Origin: Pontiella desulfatans | GTDB taxonomy: Bacteria; Verrucomicrobiota; Kiritimatiellia; Kiritimatiellales; Pontiellaceae | Length of the DNA stretch: 16,975 nt | Assembly (NCBI GenBank): GCA_029287275.1 | Contig: JARFRL010000174.1 | Location: 1-16,975 of the forward strand | Reading direction: 5' to 3' | Shown: one piece after another, positions 14,739 through 16,975 of the stretch | Numbering within the stretch: the first letter of the stretch is position 1 | Layout: each line of letters begins with the position of its first letter | Translations under genes and position numbers: made by a program | The notes under the pieces: generated by a model | Seen by the model: only the letters and a program-made list of their open reading frames with translations | Told to the model about the DNA's origin: nothing | Databases searched by the model: none

Positions 14739-15760
14739 GACAAAAGCATCTTCTCGGTGGTTTCCCAGTCGACGCATTGGTCGGTGATGGAAAGACCGTA
14801 GACGAGGTCTTCGGAAATCTTCTGATTGCCTTCTTCGATGAAGCTTTCGATCATGACGCCGGTGATCGGGCAGTCGGCTTTCGCGCGCTGCGCCTGGACG
14901 CTGTTCCACACCTTGACCTGATTGCGCGCGACTTTGCTCGCGTTGGCGTGCGAGCAGTCGACCATGAGCGACGGCTCCAGACCCGCGGCTTCCAGCTTAC
15001 AGGCCGCGTAGGTGACTTCCGGGTATTGGAAGTTGGGTTGTTTGCCGCCGCGCAGCACGAGGTGCGTGTTGGGGTTTCCGGTGGTCGTGACGACCGCGGT
15101 GCGCCCGTCCTGGTCGATGCCCAGAAAACTGTGGGGATTGCTGGCGGACTCGATGGCGTTGATCGCGATTTCGATGTTGCCGTCGGTCGCGTTCTTGAAG
15201 CCGACGGGCATGGAGAGGCCACTCGACATTTCGCGGTGCGTTTGCGATTCCGTGGTGCGCGCGCCGATGGCCGACCAGCTGACGAGATCCGCGGTGTACT
15301 GCGGAACGATCGGGTCGAGAAACTCCGTGGCGATCGGCAGGCCGAGATTCGCGATGTCGAGCAGTAGCGCGCGGGCGGCGCGTAAGCCGAACTCCATGTC
15401 GCACGAATCGTCGAGATGCGGATCGTTGATGAAGCCTTTCCAGCCGATGGTGGTGCGCGGTTTCTCGAAATAGACGCGCATGACGATGAAATAGCGGTCC
15501 TTGACCTGTTCGGCGAGCTTGGCGAGGCGGCGGGCGTAATCGAGCGCCGCGACCGGATCGTGGATGGAGCAGGGCCCGATGACGATCAGCAGGCGGTCGT
15601 CTTCGCGGTGAATGATGTCGCGCACGGTTTTACGATCGGCGAGCACCTTTTCGGTGAGCGCGGCGCCCAGCGGGAGCTCTTCCTTGAGCTTGGCGGGCGA
15701 GATCAGTTTCTTGAGTTCCGTGACCCGAAGGTCTTCAGTAAGATGGTTTTGATTCGTCAT
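14735..15760 (-). CDS. aroG: 3-deoxy-7-phosphoheptulonate (DAHP) synthase, class I (341 aa)
   Basis: This is the first enzyme of the shikimate pathway, which condenses phosphoenolpyruvate with erythrose 4-phosphate in the cytoplasm. The barrel carries the motifs 'GPCSIHDP' (metal-binding Cys), 'RVYFEKPRTTIGWKG' and 'NDPHLDDS'. Further on are 'SAIGARTTESQTHREM', 'GFKNATDG', 'MVDCSHANASK' (metal His), 'IESFIEEGNQ' and 'YGLSITDQCVDW'. The length of 341 and the collinear match place it with the AroF/AroG/AroH (class I-alpha) enzymes, which are usually feedback-inhibited by one aromatic amino acid; which one cannot be decided here. The symbol stands for the family. No ribosome site is visible before the ATG (TTCCGCCCCCTT). 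A weak promoter, TTGCCG–17–TCAAAT, may lie at 15894-15866 on the minus strand. Confidence 0.96.
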   Translation of the reverse strand: MTNQNHLTEDLRVTELKKLISPAKLKEELPLGAALTEKVLADRKTVRDIIHREDDRLLIVIGPCSIHDPVAALDYARRLAKLAEQVKDRYFIVMRVYFEKPRTTIGWKGFINDPHLDDSCDMEFGLRAARALLLDIANLGLPIATEFLDPIVPQYTADLVSWSAIGARTTESQTHREMSSGLSMPVGFKNATDGNIEIAINAIESASNPHSFLGIDQDGRTAVVTTTGNPNTHLVLRGGKQPNFQYPEVTYAACKLEAAGLEPSLMVDCSHANASKVARNQVKVWNSVQAQRAKADCPITGVMIESFIEEGNQKISEDLVYGLSITDQCVDWETTEKMLLS

Positions 15761-15828
15761 AAGGGGGCGGAATTAACCATAGAAATCCCCTGATTAAAAG
15801 CCTCATTTCCGATCATTACGGGCATGAA

Positions 15829-15875
15829 ATGAACCATGGATGAACGCGGATCGATACGGATCTGGATTTGATGGA
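15829..15875. repeat. Degenerate dispersed-type intergenic repeat
   Basis: Read on the minus strand, this stretch gives 'atccgtatcgatccgcg' followed by 'ttcatccatggttca'. It resembles the 'atccgtgttcatccgtggttca' type of short intergenic repeat widespread in PVC and other bacterial genomes. On the plus strand the unit 'cggat' recurs (cggatcgatacggatctggat-like). Only one copy is evident in the window; a related degenerate string ('ctttgtgacttcgtgttt') lies just before 14116. The call rests on memory of such sequences. Confidence 0.4.
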
Positions 15876-15914
15876 ACGAACGAAAATCCGGCAAAGCCCG
15901 TTCACGCGATAAAA

Positions 15915-16975
15915 TCAGTGTTTATCGGGGCTCATCCGCGATTCTTCTTTCACCGCGAGGATGCGTTCCTGCCGATCGCGCAGGATTTCCTTGTTGGTCC
16001 AGACGCCGGTCGGATCGCTGTATGGCAGGCCGCGCGTCGTTTCGCGGATCATCCGGATTTCATGCTCCGGAAGCGGGATGTGGACGTCCTCCGCGCGCAT
16101 GGCGGCCAGGGTGCCGCCGCGGGCGCGGCCGATTGGATCGGTCTCGCCCACGAAGAAGCCCGCTTCCATCAGCCCGGATCGAACCGGGATCGCGGCGCAG
16201 TAGGTCAGCAACACCGCGTCGGGTTTCATGACGCGCTCGAGTTCGCGGAAGAAATCGACCGTCCACAGCTCGCTGTTGCGTTGCGTGGAGAAGGCGTCGA
16301 GGAAAACGAGGTCGTACGCGCCGGACCCGAGTTTGGTGAGGGTGTGCCGCGCGTCGCCCCAGTGCGTGACGATTGACGATTGAGGCGTGATTTGGGATTC
16401 CTGATGGTCGTGCAGTTCGCGCAGAATCCTTTTCCAATCAAAAGAATCGGCGTCCGATGTTTGGATGCTCCTCGCGGCGGCGCCCACCACGCGGCGATCC
16501 ATCTCCAGCGCGGTAATGTCCAACGCGTGACGCGCGGTCGCGGCGATTTCCCTCGCCGCGAGGGAGTTGTAGCCCAGGCCGCAGCAGACGTCCAACAGCG
16601 CGACAACGCCCTTCGCCACCCGCTCCATCAGGTTCGCGGGCGCGAGATATTTTTCCTCCGCCTCCAGCCGCGCGCCGGCGGGTGTGTGGTAGTGCTCTTT
16701 CACATCGGTGTTCCAGAAGGTCGTCGAACCATCGCTGGTTTCGACGATGTTGAAGGGGGAACGGGTTTCAGCCTCGCGGAGCTCCTCTTCCACTTTGGAA
16801 CCCTGAAACTCTTCAACCTTTCCTCTCCACAGATCGCCTTGTTTCCATTCGCGGCAGATCATCTGCTGGATGACGTAATCCTTGAACTGGCCCTTGGCCA
16901 TGTTCCACTTCGGCGCGACGAGCTCCTCGTCGAGCGTGTCGGTCGTGAGGCGCATGATCGGGAGGTTCGGCGGCA
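15915..16975 (-). CDS. Partial: radical SAM (YtqA/MnmL-like) C-terminus fused to MnmC-type tRNA methyltransferase (DUF752)
   Basis: The frame is open to the right edge, so the 5' end is missing; the ATG at 16955 is internal. The first residues read 'PPNLPIMRLTTDTLDEEL' and continue 'VAPKWNMAKGQFKDYV'. This matches the end of TIGR01212-type radical SAM proteins (E. coli YhcC, B. subtilis YtqA/MnmL), which finish 'PPEV..HR….LLAP.W…'. A linker follows, then a complete methyltransferase: 'VETSDGSTTFWNTDVKEHYH', the SAM loop 'LLDVCCGLGYNSLAA', 'ITALEMDRRV', 'VTHWGDARHTL' and 'LVFLDAFSTQRNSELWT'. The last is the hallmark of the MnmC N-domain (Methyltransf_30). MnmC-type methyltransferases make mnm5U from nm5U at tRNA wobble position 34, and MnmL is tied to making nm5U from cmnm5U. 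The fusion would join two consecutive steps. The methyltransferase call is strong; the radical SAM part rests on about 35 residues. Confidence 0.8.
   Translation of the reverse strand, partial: PPNLPIMRLTTDTLDEELVAPKWNMAKGQFKDYVIQQMICREWKQGDLWRGKVEEFQGSKVEEELREAETRSPFNIVETSDGSTTFWNTDVKEHYHTPAGARLEAEEKYLAPANLMERVAKGVVALLDVCCGLGYNSLAAREIAATARHALDITALEMDRRVVGAAARSIQTSDADSFDWKRILRELHDHQESQITPQSSIVTHWGDARHTLTKLGSGAYDLVFLDAFSTQRNSELWTVDFFRELERVMKPDAVLLTYCAAIPVRSGLMEAGFFVGETDPIGRARGGTLAAMRAEDVHIPLPEHEIRMIRETTRGLPYSDPTGVWTNKEILRDRQERILAVKEESRMSPDKH

Overview
The window looks like a piece of a bacterial chromosome from the PVC superphylum, most probably Kiritimatiellota or a close relative. This is an inference. 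It rests on the giant BspA-type leucine-rich-repeat secreted protein with its C-terminal 'NPGTDFGTDANGDG…FFKL' tail, the GC-rich housekeeping genes, and the degenerate 'atccgcgttcatccatggttca'-type intergenic sequence common in PVC genomes. No rRNA, tRNA, CRISPR array, transposase or phage gene was recognised.

Layout. (1) 1-4752: a relatively AT-richer accessory block with one very large secreted LRR protein (165-4445). It is followed at once by the relic of a tandem paralogue (4495-4752), in which an N-terminus is joined almost directly to a C-terminal tail and a TAG interrupts the signal-peptide region. (2) 4753-5880: a putative hairpin leader, a small nitroreductase and thioredoxin, closed by a strong bidirectional terminator. 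(3) 5891-6587, minus strand: two tandem paralogous small two-helix membrane proteins of unknown function. (4) 6588-7175: 588 bases without a convincing gene, but with an exact FNR-type palindrome at class II spacing from a -10 element. (5) 7176-9468, minus strand: an RNA/DNA maintenance cluster with a DEDDy (RNase D-like) exonuclease, a TrmJ-type tRNA 2'-O-methyltransferase overlapping it by 8 bases, and endonuclease IV. (6) 9792-14031, plus strand: aceE-aceF, encoding pyruvate dehydrogenase E1 (homodimeric type) and a two-lipoyl-domain E2; no E3 gene is in the window. (7) 14134-14715: a DEDDh exonuclease whose start lies inside a perfect hairpin. (8) 14735-15760, minus strand: a class I DAHP synthase, convergent with the exonuclease across a hairpin that fills the gap between the two stop codons. 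(9) 15915-16975, minus strand, running off the right edge: an apparent fusion of the C-terminus of a YtqA/MnmL-type radical SAM protein to an MnmC-type (DUF752) methyltransferase.

How the genes relate. Most are ordinary housekeeping: central carbon entry (PDH), the aromatic pathway (DAHP synthase), redox (thioredoxin, nitroreductase), DNA repair (Nfo) and tRNA maturation (TrmJ, RNase D-like, MnmL/MnmC-like). The least ordinary items are the tRNA wobble-modification fusion at the right edge, the orphan FNR-like promoter facing into an antisense position, the collapsed LRR paralogue, and the paired unknown membrane proteins.
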